From Mycobacterium sp. 1164985.4 (GTDB lineage Bacteria > Actinomycetota > Actinomycetes > Mycobacteriales > Mycobacteriaceae), in contig NZ_LZMD01000017.1 of the NCBI RefSeq assembly GCF_001668575.1, forward strand, positions 1-64,000: a DNA stretch of 64,000 bases, read 5' to 3'. This document shows, in pieces, positions 1 through 8,360 of this stretch. The first letter of the stretch is position 1; each line of letters opens with the position of its first letter. Made by a program: the position numbers and the translations under genes. The notes beneath the pieces were generated by a model. It was not told the origin of the DNA, ran no database searches, and saw nothing but the letters and a program-made list of their open reading frames with translations.

Positions 1-578
1 ACACCGTCGTGGGTCGGCTGCTCGAACACAACAGCGACGGCACCCTGACCGACGAGCAACTGTTCCTCATCGCCATCCACCTGCTGATCGCGGGCAACGA
101 GACAACCACCAACCTGCTCGGCGGCATGTTCGACACGCTGGCGCGCAACCCCGACCAGTACGACATGATTCGCGCCGACCCCGACCTCATTCCGATGGCG
201 GTCGAGGAGCAGTTGCGCGTGACGACGCCGATCCAGAACCTCTACCGGTACACGCGTGCCGACTACGAAATCGCCGGCGTGACGATACCCAAAGGATCTC
301 GGGTGCTATTGCTGTTCGGAGCGGCCAACCGCGACCCACTGGCATTCGAGGAGCCCGGCCGGTACCGCGCGGACCGAAATCCGCGGATGCACATCGCGTT
401 CGGCTACGGTGCGCACATGTGTCTGGGCGCACCGCTCGCCAGGATGGAGGCACAGGCCGTCCTTCGCGAACTCGTGTCGCGGGTATCCCGAATCGACGCT
501 GTCGGCGACACCACATGGTCGCATCACAGCTCATTGCGCGGGCCCACGCGACTGGCTGTCAGGCTCACCGCTGCCTGA
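1..578 (+). CDS. Cytochrome P450, C-terminal part (cut by window edge)
   Basis: The reading frame is open to base 3, so only the C-terminal ~190 residues of a soluble bacterial P450 are present. The I-helix oxygen-binding motif AGNETT lies about 30 residues in, followed by the K-helix ExxR motif (EEQLR). The haem-binding loop FGYGAHMCLGAPLAR carries the axial Cys. These are the three hallmarks of the family, so the visible part looks functional. The enzyme would use NAD(P)H-derived electrons from ferredoxin partners to hydroxylate a small molecule. Its last 14 bases overlap the convergent membrane-protein gene. It probably belongs to the catabolic block that follows. Confidence 0.95.
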   Translation, partial: TVVGRLLEHNSDGTLTDEQLFLIAIHLLIAGNETTTNLLGGMFDTLARNPDQYDMIRADPDLIPMAVEEQLRVTTPIQNLYRYTRADYEIAGVTIPKGSRVLLLFGAANRDPLAFEEPGRYRADRNPRMHIAFGYGAHMCLGAPLARMEAQAVLRELVSRVSRIDAVGDTTWSHHSSLRGPTRLAVRLTAA

Positions 579-882
579 TGGCTACCCTGTTGGCGCGTAA
601 TGCGTTCAGCATCAGGTAGATCGGGTAAGTCACCGACAGCGCGATGTTGATCGTGCGGGTTCTGCGGCTCATCAGCGTCAAACCCAGGGCCGTTTCGATT
701 CCACCATTGACATACACGTGGGTGCGGGTGTTGCGGGTGAAGCCGAGTTGACGGTTGACTGGTTCGAATTTCGCCGGCCACACGAAATGTGCGAGACCGC
801 ACGCGGTCGCCGCGACGCCGGCGAGGATCCGGGGGAGCGAAAGTCCGGTGGTTGTCACAACATCTCCTAACTGTGGCGGCAT
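565..882 (-). CDS. Small DoxX-like integral membrane protein
   Basis: This 105-residue protein has hydrophobic segments at about residues 16-34, 60-72 and 78-96. The central pattern (FVWPAKFEPVNRQLGF, then a VNGGIETALGLTL stretch and a basic loop) resembles small DoxX-like membrane proteins, in which an F-x-P-x-F region precedes an S/N-G-x-x-E-x-x-x-G-L segment. No catalytic motif is visible and no function can be assigned. It lies between two catabolic genes, 32 bases beyond the end of the phosphotransferase gene on the same strand, and could be co-transcribed with it. The DoxX assignment is by pattern only. Confidence 0.6.
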   Translation of the reverse strand: MPPQLGDVVTTTGLSLPRILAGVAATACGLAHFVWPAKFEPVNRQLGFTRNTRTHVYVNGGIETALGLTLMSRRTRTINIALSVTYPIYLMLNALRANRVAIRQR

Positions 883-914
883 TGAGCGGGTATGCGTTGT
901 GTCATGCTGACCAT

Positions 915-2267
915 TTAGTCGAGCAGCTCGCTCAGTGGTGTCACGTGTCCGATCCGACCGCCGGTGAGTAGCGGTTCCATGAGCAGGAGTTGGCGCATCA
1001 CCCGACGGTGCAGCAGCGCAATCAATGCGGAGTCATGATGCGGTTCCGCTGTGCGGACGAACTCCTCGAGGACTTTGTCGCCCTCCGCGCGGTCGGCGGG
1101 TCGACTGCCGAGCAGATCGGCAATGTCATCGAGGTCGGCGGCGTCGACGGCGTGCGCGTACTCGCTGACGCGGTGACAGAATCGCGCAACCTTCGCCACA
1201 GCGGACCGCTGGTACTCGGCGATGCCGGGCGGCACTTCGAGTGACTCCACCATGGTGGCCAGGCCGGCGATCGCGCCGGGGTAGGGCGTGGGCGCTGGCT
1301 CGGGTAACGAGACAGCCGACAACTCGACGTCGGCCTGCCGGGCGATCGATTCGATCGCGTGCAGCGATAACAAGAGGAACCACTCGATGTATTGGACGAT
1401 GTCGGCCAGCGGTAAGTCCAGGTGCAGAACGATCGCGACACCGAGCGGCGTGCAGAGCGCGAACTTGGCGGTATGGAACTCAATCGCGGCCCGGTCCAGC
1501 GGTGTTCCCGAGACCGCCTCGTAGCGCCGCAGTACCCGGCCGAGGTCGCCCATCGGCTCCGTTACATTGCGTAATCGCAGACCCGCGAGATCATGGGAGA
1601 CGTCGCCGATGTGGGCGAGTTCGACATCGATCAGACCGGTGATCCGGCCGTCGGCATACATGTACTGCCCGGTGTCGCCGAGAACGAACGACGGGGTCGA
1701 CCGGTGGTCCGGGGCGTTACGCCGCAGCCATCCGATCGCGAACTCCAGCAGCGGTTCCGGGCGCTGCTTAAAGTCCCGATAGCGGGTCACGAATGTCTCG
1801 AAATAATCGAGGGCGAGCGCACGTGGACTGTCGGGAATGCGCAGGCCCGCAGCGGCGAACGCCGCCGGGTCGATGGAGTGGGCGCGCACGAGCGCGTCGA
1901 CATACGAGTCCATGACCGCGTCGACGCCGTCAGCATTGTCGGCGAGGCATGGATTCGGTGCTCCCGGCAACGAGTCCATCACGATCGCCATTGCCGGAGA
2001 ACCAGCCTCGCTGATGTCCCCGTGTACGTGGGGGACGGGGATCTGATGCGCCTCCAGCACCCGAAGTATCTCTGCCTCCGCGGCGACGGTGGCGAAGCCG
2101 AACCCCTCGCGATCTCCCCGGACGTAGAGGCCGACCTCCCGATCGCCGCTGTCCGCGGTGACGAACCATGCGGGCCGCCAACGCTGGTGGCGTTCGATGG
2201 CGCACACCGTTCCGATATTCGCCGAAATCCAGTCCTCTACGACACGGTCCATGTCGCGTTCAGTCAC
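915..2267 (-). CDS. Aminoglycoside phosphotransferase (APH)-like protein with altered catalytic loop
   Basis: This 450-residue protein has an APH/choline-kinase-like fold at about residues 1-300 and a helical C-terminal extension. The metal-binding segment LIDVELAHIGD matches the family's I-D-W-E-x-A-x-x-G-D pattern. The catalytic loop, normally H-G-D-x-x-x-x-N, reads LGDTGQYMY: the His is Leu and the Asn position is shortened and lost. Mycobacterial relatives sit beside acyl-CoA dehydrogenase genes and have been proposed to phosphorylate hydroxyacyl-CoA-type substrates, but the altered loop makes kinase activity uncertain. The start is GTG, with a possible ATG five codons in. It is divergent from the SDR at 2348 across a shared operator. 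Confidence 0.8.
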   Translation of the reverse strand: MTERDMDRVVEDWISANIGTVCAIERHQRWRPAWFVTADSGDREVGLYVRGDREGFGFATVAAEAEILRVLEAHQIPVPHVHGDISEAGSPAMAIVMDSLPGAPNPCLADNADGVDAVMDSYVDALVRAHSIDPAAFAAAGLRIPDSPRALALDYFETFVTRYRDFKQRPEPLLEFAIGWLRRNAPDHRSTPSFVLGDTGQYMYADGRITGLIDVELAHIGDVSHDLAGLRLRNVTEPMGDLGRVLRRYEAVSGTPLDRAAIEFHTAKFALCTPLGVAIVLHLDLPLADIVQYIEWFLLLSLHAIESIARQADVELSAVSLPEPAPTPYPGAIAGLATMVESLEVPPGIAEYQRSAVAKVARFCHRVSEYAHAVDAADLDDIADLLGSRPADRAEGDKVLEEFVRTAEPHHDSALIALLHRRVMRQLLLMEPLLTGGRIGHVTPLSELLD

Positions 2268-2268
2268 T

Positions 2269-2291
2269 GGACAATAGTACAGACAGTGTGC
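2269..2291. promoter_or_regulatory. Operator-like inverted repeat, site A (GGACA-N13-TGTGC)
   Basis: The site lies between the divergent phosphotransferase and SDR genes. The left half GGACAATAG reads CTATTGTCC on the minus strand and so contains a TATTGT -10-like hexamer pointing at the phosphotransferase. A second perfect inverted repeat, GACAG-TGTG-CTGTC, lies at 2282-2295. The ten bases TGGACAATAG at 2268-2277 recur exactly at 13419-13428. This is one of nine copies of the repeat in the window; the right half has one mismatch. Confidence 0.55.
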
Positions 2292-2347
2292 TGTCGTAAT
2301 ATCCGGATACGCCGCCGTCGAACGGCAGCGACCACACTGGAGGCATC

Positions 2348-3136
2348 ATGAGCCCGCTCCGCGTGGACTTCGCTGATACCGTCGCGCTGGTCACCGGTGC
2401 CAGCGGCGGCATCGGCCGTGTCCTGGCGCGTCGCTACGCGGAGCTTGGGGCGCGGGTAGCGCTGGTCGCGCGACGTTCCGATGAACTCAACGCGACCGCC
2501 GCCGCGGTCACCGAGGCGGGCGGCGAGGCGCTCGTGTTGGTCGCCGACATCCGCGACGAGAAGCAGTGCGCGGAAGCGGTGGCCGAGACGGTGGCGCGAT
2601 GGGGACGCCTGAACGTGCTGGTCAACAACGCCGCGGTGCCGGGCACCGACCAGCCGGTCGCCGAAGCCACCGTCGATAACTGGAACGAGGTCCTCGCAAC
2701 CAATCTCGTCGCGCCGATGGTGCTGTCGCGAGAGGCGCTGCGGCAGGCGATGATTCCGGCCAGGAGTGGCAATATCCAGTTTCTGTCCTCGGCCGCGGCG
2801 CGTACGGTGCAACCGCACAAGGCCCACTACGCCGCGGCCAAGTTGGCATTGAGCGCACTGGGGCAGACGCTGGCACTGGAAGTGGGGACCGCCGGGATCC
2901 GGGTCAACACCCTGGTAGTCGGCACGGTAGAGGGTCAGTTGGTCGACAACTACCTGGCCCGGCGGGCGGCCGCCGATGGGGTGAGTCCGGACGAGGTGCG
3001 ACGCAGGCTGGTCGCGTCGACCAAAATGGGCCGACTGATCCGCCCGGACGAGGTAGCGGACGTCTCCATCTGGCTGGCCTCGGATGCCGCGTCGGCGATC
3101 ACCGGCCAGGACATCAACGTGACGGGAGGCGGATGA
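2348..3136 (+). CDS. Short-chain dehydrogenase/reductase (SDR)
   Basis: This 262-residue classical SDR has the Rossmann motif TGASGGIGR at about residues 17-25, NNAA at about 92-95, a catalytic Ser in the SSAAA stretch and the YAAAK active-site pair. It should oxidise or reduce a hydroxy or keto group with NAD(P)(H). The stop codon overlaps the start of the SnoaL-like gene (ATGA), and that gene in turn overlaps the lactonase-like gene. The three therefore form one translationally coupled unit. The ATG at 2348 follows the purine-rich stretch TGGAGGCATC, a good ribosome-binding site. Substrate unknown. Confidence 0.93.
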   Translation: MSPLRVDFADTVALVTGASGGIGRVLARRYAELGARVALVARRSDELNATAAAVTEAGGEALVLVADIRDEKQCAEAVAETVARWGRLNVLVNNAAVPGTDQPVAEATVDNWNEVLATNLVAPMVLSREALRQAMIPARSGNIQFLSSAAARTVQPHKAHYAAAKLALSALGQTLALEVGTAGIRVNTLVVGTVEGQLVDNYLARRAAADGVSPDEVRRRLVASTKMGRLIRPDEVADVSIWLASDAASAITGQDINVTGGG

Positions 3137-3654
3137 CTCACCGCGATCCGGTCGCGCAATGGGTGGCGCGCGACGAGATTCGTCAGCTTGCTTACCGGTA
3201 TGCGGCCGCGCTCGAAGCACGAGACGTCGACGCGATGGTCGACTTGTACTCGCCCGATGCCCGCTTCGGCGAATTCGGCGACGGCCCCGACGCATTGCGC
3301 CGACTGATGACCCACAGCCTCGACGGATGCCCGTTCGCGGTCACCCTGGTGGCAAACCATCTGATCGATTTCGACGACGACGTCCGCGCCCACGGCCAGG
3401 TATGGGTGCTCTGTTTCGCCCAGACCGAAGCCGACGGCTTCGTCGAGCAGCTCATCAGGTACGACGACCGCTACGAGCGCCGCGACAACCGGTGGCTCTT
3501 CCTGCACCGCAAACACCGTCTGTGGTACGGCGTTGGCCATCCCGAGTCGCCGCTGCGCCAACCGGCGGCGAACTGGCCCGCCGGCCAGATCGGTGTCGGA
3601 GATATTCCACTGTCCGACAATGTGTTCCACGCGTGGTGGGCAGGACAGCCGTGA
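3133..3654 (+). CDS. SnoaL/NTF2-like protein
   Basis: This 173-residue protein opens with a helix and an E-I-R-Q-L-A-Y-R-Y-A-x-A-L-x-A-R-D-V-D-A-M-V-D-L-Y pattern, typical of the SnoaL-like_4 / NTF2-like cone fold. Members act as small cyclases, isomerases, hydratases or dehydratases, or as non-catalytic ligand binders. Its neighbours are an SDR upstream and an SMP-30 protein downstream, with ATGA and GTGA overlaps, so it probably handles an intermediate of the same pathway. Catalytic residues cannot be assigned from sequence alone. Confidence 0.85.
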   Translation: MTHRDPVAQWVARDEIRQLAYRYAAALEARDVDAMVDLYSPDARFGEFGDGPDALRRLMTHSLDGCPFAVTLVANHLIDFDDDVRAHGQVWVLCFAQTEADGFVEQLIRYDDRYERRDNRWLFLHRKHRLWYGVGHPESPLRQPAANWPAGQIGVGDIPLSDNVFHAWWAGQP

Positions 3655-4574
3655 TTCTCGCCAGCGGGCTGGCGTTCCCGGAGAGCCCGATCGCGGAGGC
3701 GGATGGGTCGGTTCTGGTGTCGGAGATCGCCGGCGGGTGCATCACGCGGGTGCGACCGGACGGCACCAGGGAGAAGGTCGCCGACACCGGCGGTGGGCCG
3801 AACGGGATCGCCCGGCTGCCCGACGGCCGTCTCGTTGTCTGCCAGAACGGCGGCTCGACGTTCGGTATGGGGCCGTGGCCCTACGGCTTTCCCGGGGCCG
3901 CACAGCTGTTCCGGCCGATCGGACCCGCGGCCGCGCCGCTGACACCTCAGCTTCAGGTCGTCGATACAGACGGTCGAATTGGCACGCTCACGACTGACTT
4001 CACCACCCACGACGGTCAACGGTTGCCACTTATCCGGCCGAGCGATGTGTGTGTCGACGCGGCGGGGGGCTTCTACGTCACCGACGGCGGGACGACAAGG
4101 GGACGCACACGAGACGTCACGGGCCTGTTGTATGGCACCGTCGACGGGAATCTGCGGGAGGTTGTCTTCCCGCTGGAGATGCCCAACGGTGTGGCGCTTT
4201 CACCCGACGAGTCGAAGCTCTACGTCGCCGAAACGCGGACGCGAAGGATCTGGGAGTTCGAGCTCGACGGACCCGGAATGATCGGGCGGGCACGGGGATT
4301 GGCGACCGTTCCGAGCGGCGGGCCGCTCAACGTCGGCGGCGCGGACGGCCTGTGTGTCGATTCAGCGGGACGGATTCTGGTGGCGACCCTTGGGACCGGC
4401 GGGGTGACGGTCTTTTCCGCAGCCGGAGAATCGCTGGGCGCGATACCGGCCGACGATCCGATGACCACGAACATGACGCTGGGCACCGACGAGTCGACGC
4501 TCTATCTGACGCTCGCCTCGTCGGGTCGGCTCGTAATGGTCGAAAACTGGTTGGGAGTCGCGGGCATACGATAG
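3651..4574 (+). CDS. SMP-30/gluconolactonase/LRE-like protein
   Basis: This is a ~307-residue six-bladed beta-propeller of the SMP-30 family. Recognisable elements are LAFPESPI near the N-terminus (metal-binding Glu), the GGGPNGIARLPDGR blade, EMPNGVALSPDESKLYVAET (conserved Asn and Asp), and GGADGLCVDSAGRILVA (Asp). Such enzymes hydrolyse lactones with a divalent metal. The frame stays open far upstream, but the GTG at 3651 overlaps the preceding stop as GTGA and places the conserved N-terminus correctly. It ends nine bases from the convergent amidohydrolase gene. It would suit hydrolysis of a ring-cleavage lactone; the substrate is unknown. Confidence 0.88.
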   Translation: MILASGLAFPESPIAEADGSVLVSEIAGGCITRVRPDGTREKVADTGGGPNGIARLPDGRLVVCQNGGSTFGMGPWPYGFPGAAQLFRPIGPAAAPLTPQLQVVDTDGRIGTLTTDFTTHDGQRLPLIRPSDVCVDAAGGFYVTDGGTTRGRTRDVTGLLYGTVDGNLREVVFPLEMPNGVALSPDESKLYVAETRTRRIWEFELDGPGMIGRARGLATVPSGGPLNVGGADGLCVDSAGRILVATLGTGGVTVFSAAGESLGAIPADDPMTTNMTLGTDESTLYLTLASSGRLVMVENWLGVAGIR

Positions 4575-4583
4575 TGCGCGCGG

Positions 4584-5879
4584 CTACTCCTTGTTGGCCA
4601 TCTGGTCGACGAGGTTCTGGATGAAGGCTCCGTAGCCGACGCCACCGTGGTCGGACATCACGGCGTCATAGTCGTACTCCGGCGGATTGCCGCCGTGGGG
4701 CCGCCAGCCGGAGTCGGCCGTGCAGAACGTGAACCCCTCCTCGGGGAACGCGTACCAACGGCGGGTGTTGAGTTCGACGATCTTGTGCGCGTCCTCATCG
4801 GGAACGCCGGCCAGCATCTCCTCGGCGCGGGCCCGGCTCTTCGGCCAGAACGAGTCGGAATGCGGGTAGTCGCACTCCCAGGTGATGTTGTCGATTCCGA
4901 TCAGGTGGCGCAGGCCGACACCCACCTCGTCCTCGATGAAGCAGCCGGTGATGTTGCGGCGGAACAGCTCTGACGGTGCGACCGTCGGATGGATGTTCTG
5001 ATAGTACTTGTGCTTGCGCCAGACGTAGTCGGCCCGCTCGATGAGATACGGCATCCACCCGATGCCACCCTCGGAGAACGCGACCTTCAGATTCGGGTGC
5101 TTGTGGAAGACGGGGGAGAAGACGAGTTCGACCGCCGCCGACATCGACGTCGTGCCCATCAGCGTGACCATGACGGCGAACGGTGCCTCGGGCGCGGTGG
5201 CGGGCGGCATACCGCCGGAACCGAAGTGCATGACCGCGGTCAAGTTGGTCTCCTCCAGAGCGGACCAGACCGGATCCCAATGCGCGGTGTGGAAGCTCGG
5301 CAGGCCCAGATTCATCGGGTTGTCGGGCAGCCCCACGGCGCGACAACCCTTGGCGGCCATGCGTTCGATCTCCCTGACCATCAACCCGGTATCCCACAGC
5401 GGGGTGATCATCATCGGGATGAACCGAGCCGGATCGGTGGCGCACCATTCGTCGATCGAGAAGTCGTTCCATGCCTGCACGCACAGCAGCGCCAGATCCT
5501 TGTCGGTGCCTTCGAGGAAAACCGTACCGCAGAACCGGGGGAAGGACGGGAAGCACAGCATCGCGTGAACACCGTCGATGTCCATGTCGATCAGTCGGGA
5601 CTTCGGGTCGTAGCAGCCGGGGATCATGTCGTCGTACCGCACCGGGTCCACACCGAATTGCTCGGGGGACTTGCCCGCGACCGCGTTGAGCCCGATGTTG
5701 GGATAGGCGCGCCCCTCGTAGACCCACTGATGCATCGGCGGCTTGCCGTCCCGGGGGAACTCCACGATTCGCGGCCCGTCGTGCAGATACTTCTTGGGCA
5801 GCCGGTCGGACCAGACGTGCGGGGGTTCGATGAGGTGGTCATCGACCGAGAGCAGCTTCATCGAGGGTTGCAGCGGCAT
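4584..5879 (-). CDS. Amidohydrolase-2 family metal-dependent hydrolase/decarboxylase
   Basis: This ~431-residue TIM-barrel protein of the ACMSD-like Amidohydrolase_2 family has SVDDHLIEPP near the N-terminus in place of the usual HxH pair. Further on come FPSFPRFCG, MHFGSGG, FSEGGIGWMP and the C-terminal ECDYPHSDSFWP, whose Asp and His are expected metal or acid-base residues. Relatives decarboxylate or hydrolyse CoA- or carboxylate-containing intermediates. I chose the ATG at 5879 because the longer TTG start at 5930 would place the operator inside the coding sequence. A second member of the family lies at 21729-23048. Confidence 0.88.
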   Translation of the reverse strand: MPLQPSMKLLSVDDHLIEPPHVWSDRLPKKYLHDGPRIVEFPRDGKPPMHQWVYEGRAYPNIGLNAVAGKSPEQFGVDPVRYDDMIPGCYDPKSRLIDMDIDGVHAMLCFPSFPRFCGTVFLEGTDKDLALLCVQAWNDFSIDEWCATDPARFIPMMITPLWDTGLMVREIERMAAKGCRAVGLPDNPMNLGLPSFHTAHWDPVWSALEETNLTAVMHFGSGGMPPATAPEAPFAVMVTLMGTTSMSAAVELVFSPVFHKHPNLKVAFSEGGIGWMPYLIERADYVWRKHKYYQNIHPTVAPSELFRRNITGCFIEDEVGVGLRHLIGIDNITWECDYPHSDSFWPKSRARAEEMLAGVPDEDAHKIVELNTRRWYAFPEEGFTFCTADSGWRPHGGNPPEYDYDAVMSDHGGVGYGAFIQNLVDQMANKE

Positions 5880-5916
5880 CGCTCGTTCCCAGTCCTTCCG
5901 GCTGATAGGCTTGATT

Positions 5917-5939
5917 GAACAATTAGACAAGAATTGCTC
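5917..5939. promoter_or_regulatory. Operator-like inverted repeat, site C (GAACA-N13-TGCTC)
   Basis: The site lies between the amidohydrolase and the small plus-strand gene. The extended arms TTGAACAATT (5915-5924) and AATTGCTCAA (5932-5941) match at 9 of 10 positions around a 7-base spacer. The half-site geometry is the same as at 23060-23082. On the minus strand the 14-mer TGTCTAATTGTTCA resembles the TGTTCTATTGTTCA found at two other promoters. Confidence 0.6.
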
Positions 5940-5993
5940 AATTGACTATACCGCGCAGTGGTGCGGGAACTCAACCGTGGCAAGGAGGCGCCG

Positions 5994-6188
5994 ATGGATC
6001 CCGGGGATCGCATTCCGCACGACGACTGGGCCGATCAGGACCTGCTGACGCGCGGCGAGGCCGCCGAGCGGCTCGCTGCCGAGATCGCCGAGGTCAAGGG
6101 CAAGGTAGAGGCTGGCGAGGCCGACGAGGTCACTCTTCGCCGCCTGGCCGCCCTCGAAGAGGCGTACGCGTCACTTCGGGCGCGGTAG
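5994..6188 (+). CDS. Small uncharacterised acidic/helical protein
   Basis: This 64-residue protein starts at an ATG preceded by AAGGAGG (5982-5988), one of the best ribosome-binding sites in the region. The sequence is highly charged: a short N-terminal segment with D/H/W residues, then a predicted helical hairpin rich in Ala, Glu and Arg (about residues 18-64). No signal peptide, Cys or membrane segment is visible. Its last 18 bases overlap the convergent acyl-CoA dehydrogenase gene. It shares its promoter region with the amidohydrolase and probably belongs to the same regulon. Function unknown. Confidence 0.7.
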   Translation: MDPGDRIPHDDWADQDLLTRGEAAERLAAEIAEVKGKVEAGEADEVTLRRLAALEEAYASLRAR

Positions 6189-7313
6189 ACCCAGCACTCG
6201 TTGCGCCACGATGTTGCGCTGGATCTGCGCCGTACCGCCGTAGATCCCGGCCGCCCGCGACCATACGTAGATGTCCCACTCGAGTCCCTCGGCGAGCAGG
6301 GGCCGGCTGTCGGTGAGGTCCATCATCGTGTGACCGAAAGTCTGGTCGGCGCGGGTCATCAGCAGTTTGTCGATCGATCCCTCCGGGCCCGGAAGGGCTC
6401 CGCGCTGTCGATCGCTCAGTGAGCGCTGCACCTTGACCTGGAGGGCGCGCAACTCTGTGTAGGCGCGACCGAGTCGCACTCGCGTCATCGGGGAGTTCTC
6501 AAGCCGGCCGGTGCGCACCTGCTGTTCGAGGTCGCGCAGTTGCCGTGACAATCTGCTGATCCAGTTGATGTCGCTCGGTCCGCGTTCATAGGCGAGCAGT
6601 TGGTTGGCGATCGACCAGCCCGCACCGCGGTCACCAAGCAGGTTCTCCACTGGAACATCGACGTCGTCGAACGCGACCTCGGCGAACTCACGGTTGCGCG
6701 CGGCGTTGACGATGGGTCTGACGTCAATCCCCGGCGTCGACATCGGGACGAGGAGAACCGAGATGCCTTGATGTTTCGGCGCATCAGGTTCGGTGCGGCA
6801 CAACAGGAAACACCAGTCCGCGACGGCGGCGAAGCTGGTCCAGATCTTGCGGCCGTTGACCCGAAACATCTGGCGACCGTCCACCTCCACGAGATCCGCC
6901 CTGGTCTTCAGGCTCGCCAGATCCGATCCCGCTTCCGGTTCGCTGAACCCCTGGCACCAGCGCACCGAGCCGGACAGCAGGGCGGGCAGCAGTTCGGCGC
7001 GCTGCGCATCGGACCCGAACAGTCGCAGCGCATTGCTGAGGTGGCCGACGCCTTCGATGGGCGGCGCACCTGCGCGCCCCAACTCGTCGTTGAGGATGGC
7101 TTCGTAGATGGGTGGCAGACCGTGGCCGCCGTATTCTTCGGGAAACGACAGCCCGATGTAGCCGGCTTCGTACAGCGTCTGGTGCCAGGCGTTCTGAGCG
7201 TCCGCGCGCGCCGCGGGATCGTCGGGGATGGCGGCGTCGGCGCTGTGCTCCCGCAGCCACTGTCGGAGACGCGCCCGGAATTCCGCTTCCTCGGGGGTGT
7301 CGTTGAAGTCCAT
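6171..7313 (-). CDS. Acyl-CoA dehydrogenase (FadE-type, alpha-like subunit)
   Basis: This 380-residue flavoprotein carries the N-terminal helical domain, the FAD/substrate segment CQGFSEPEAGSDLASL, the RVNGRKIWTSFA beta-domain strand, and a C-terminal IQRNIVAQRVLGLPR. At the position of the MCAD-type catalytic Glu the sequence is IYGGTAQ, so that Glu is Gly; a Glu in the YERG helix could be the base instead, as in isovaleryl-CoA dehydrogenase. Its partner at 7317 lies three bases upstream on the same strand. This fits the mycobacterial heterotetrameric FadE arrangement used on bulky CoA thioesters. Confidence 0.93.
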   Translation of the reverse strand: MDFNDTPEEAEFRARLRQWLREHSADAAIPDDPAARADAQNAWHQTLYEAGYIGLSFPEEYGGHGLPPIYEAILNDELGRAGAPPIEGVGHLSNALRLFGSDAQRAELLPALLSGSVRWCQGFSEPEAGSDLASLKTRADLVEVDGRQMFRVNGRKIWTSFAAVADWCFLLCRTEPDAPKHQGISVLLVPMSTPGIDVRPIVNAARNREFAEVAFDDVDVPVENLLGDRGAGWSIANQLLAYERGPSDINWISRLSRQLRDLEQQVRTGRLENSPMTRVRLGRAYTELRALQVKVQRSLSDRQRGALPGPEGSIDKLLMTRADQTFGHTMMDLTDSRPLLAEGLEWDIYVWSRAAGIYGGTAQIQRNIVAQRVLGLPRPK

Positions 7314-7316
7314 CGG

Positions 7317-8351
7317 CTACGCCAACTCCTCATTCGCCAGTCGCATCGCCGCGATGGCTTCGTACTGCGCGGTCTCGTCGCCGAACAACCGACGATCCAA
7401 CAACGTTCGGCGTACCCGTAGATGGGTGACGTGCTCCCAGGTGATGGCGATCCCGCCGAACACCTGCACGGCTGTGTCGACGACGTCACGACCCGCCGCC
7501 GCCGCGTACGCCTTCGCTGTCATCGCGGCCAACAGCGCTTCCTCGAGCGGCAGGTGATCGATGGCCCAAGCCGCGTGCCAGACACAGCTGCGGGTCCCCT
7601 CGACGCTGACCAACGCATCCGCCAGCATGTGCTGAATCGCTTGAAAGGAGCCGATTTTGACGCCGAACTGCACGCGGTCCTGGGCGTAGCGCACCGCGTC
7701 ATCGAGTGCGCCCTGCATGACGCCGAGCAGATCCGCGGCCACGGCGGTCAGCGCAAGCGCCTCGACGCGTCGCCATCGGCTCTCGTCGATCGGATCGCCG
7801 ACCGGCGTTCCGGGGTCGGCAGGTATACGTCGCAGCGCCCGGGTGAGGTCCAGGCCCTCCTTGTCGGCGGCATCCAGTGGCGCGCTGTGCAGGCGGTGGA
7901 CGCTGCCGGACTCGCTGGCCACCAGGGCGTGGGTGGCGCCGGCGGCATCGACGGCCACGCCGTCGGTTCCCGTCGTACCGAAGCGCTGCAGATCGGCGGT
8001 GAGGACCGGTGCCATGCGCAGAGTTCCCTCGGCGACGAGTTCCAGTTGTTTCTCCGCCTTGGCGGCCTGTAACAGCTCGGTGGCCAGGATCGCCTGACCG
8101 ACGACCGGTACCGCGCAGAGAGTGCGTGCCAGTTCCTCGATGACGACGACCGTCTCGACACCACTGGCATCCAGGCCGCACAGGCCGGGGGAGCGCAGCG
8201 TCGGCACGCCCAGTTCGACGACGTGACGCCAGTGCTCAGCCATGACGTCGCCGGCCGGTATGTCACTCGGATCGGTGGTCGCCAGCTGGTCCGCAAGCCC
8301 GGATGCGGTGTCCTTGAGGAGCTTCTGCTCGTCGGTCAGGCCGATGTACAT
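7317..8351 (-). CDS. Acyl-CoA dehydrogenase (FadE-type, beta-like subunit)
   Basis: This 344-residue, shorter and more divergent member has the C-terminal domain best preserved: YAQDRVQFGVKIGSFQAIQH is the flavin-contacting Arg/Gln helix, followed by VFGGIAITWEHVTHLRVRR. Weak middle-domain motifs and a missing catalytic-Glu segment are typical of the second subunit of heteromeric ACADs. It sits between the alpha-like gene and a truncated ferredoxin reading frame that is in frame with it and ends at a TGA nine bases before its ATG. Expected role: alpha,beta-dehydrogenation of a ring- or side-chain CoA ester together with its neighbour. Confidence 0.9.
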   Translation of the reverse strand: MYIGLTDEQKLLKDTASGLADQLATTDPSDIPAGDVMAEHWRHVVELGVPTLRSPGLCGLDASGVETVVVIEELARTLCAVPVVGQAILATELLQAAKAEKQLELVAEGTLRMAPVLTADLQRFGTTGTDGVAVDAAGATHALVASESGSVHRLHSAPLDAADKEGLDLTRALRRIPADPGTPVGDPIDESRWRRVEALALTAVAADLLGVMQGALDDAVRYAQDRVQFGVKIGSFQAIQHMLADALVSVEGTRSCVWHAAWAIDHLPLEEALLAAMTAKAYAAAAGRDVVDTAVQVFGGIAITWEHVTHLRVRRTLLDRRLFGDETAQYEAIAAMRLANEELA

Positions 8352-8360
8352 CGGTAGCGG

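Noticed and set aside
5880..5930. TTG start at 5930 extending the amidohydrolase by 17 residues
   Set aside because: It would put the operator-like repeat inside the gene, adds residues not typical of the family, and the ATG at 5879 precedes the conserved domain.
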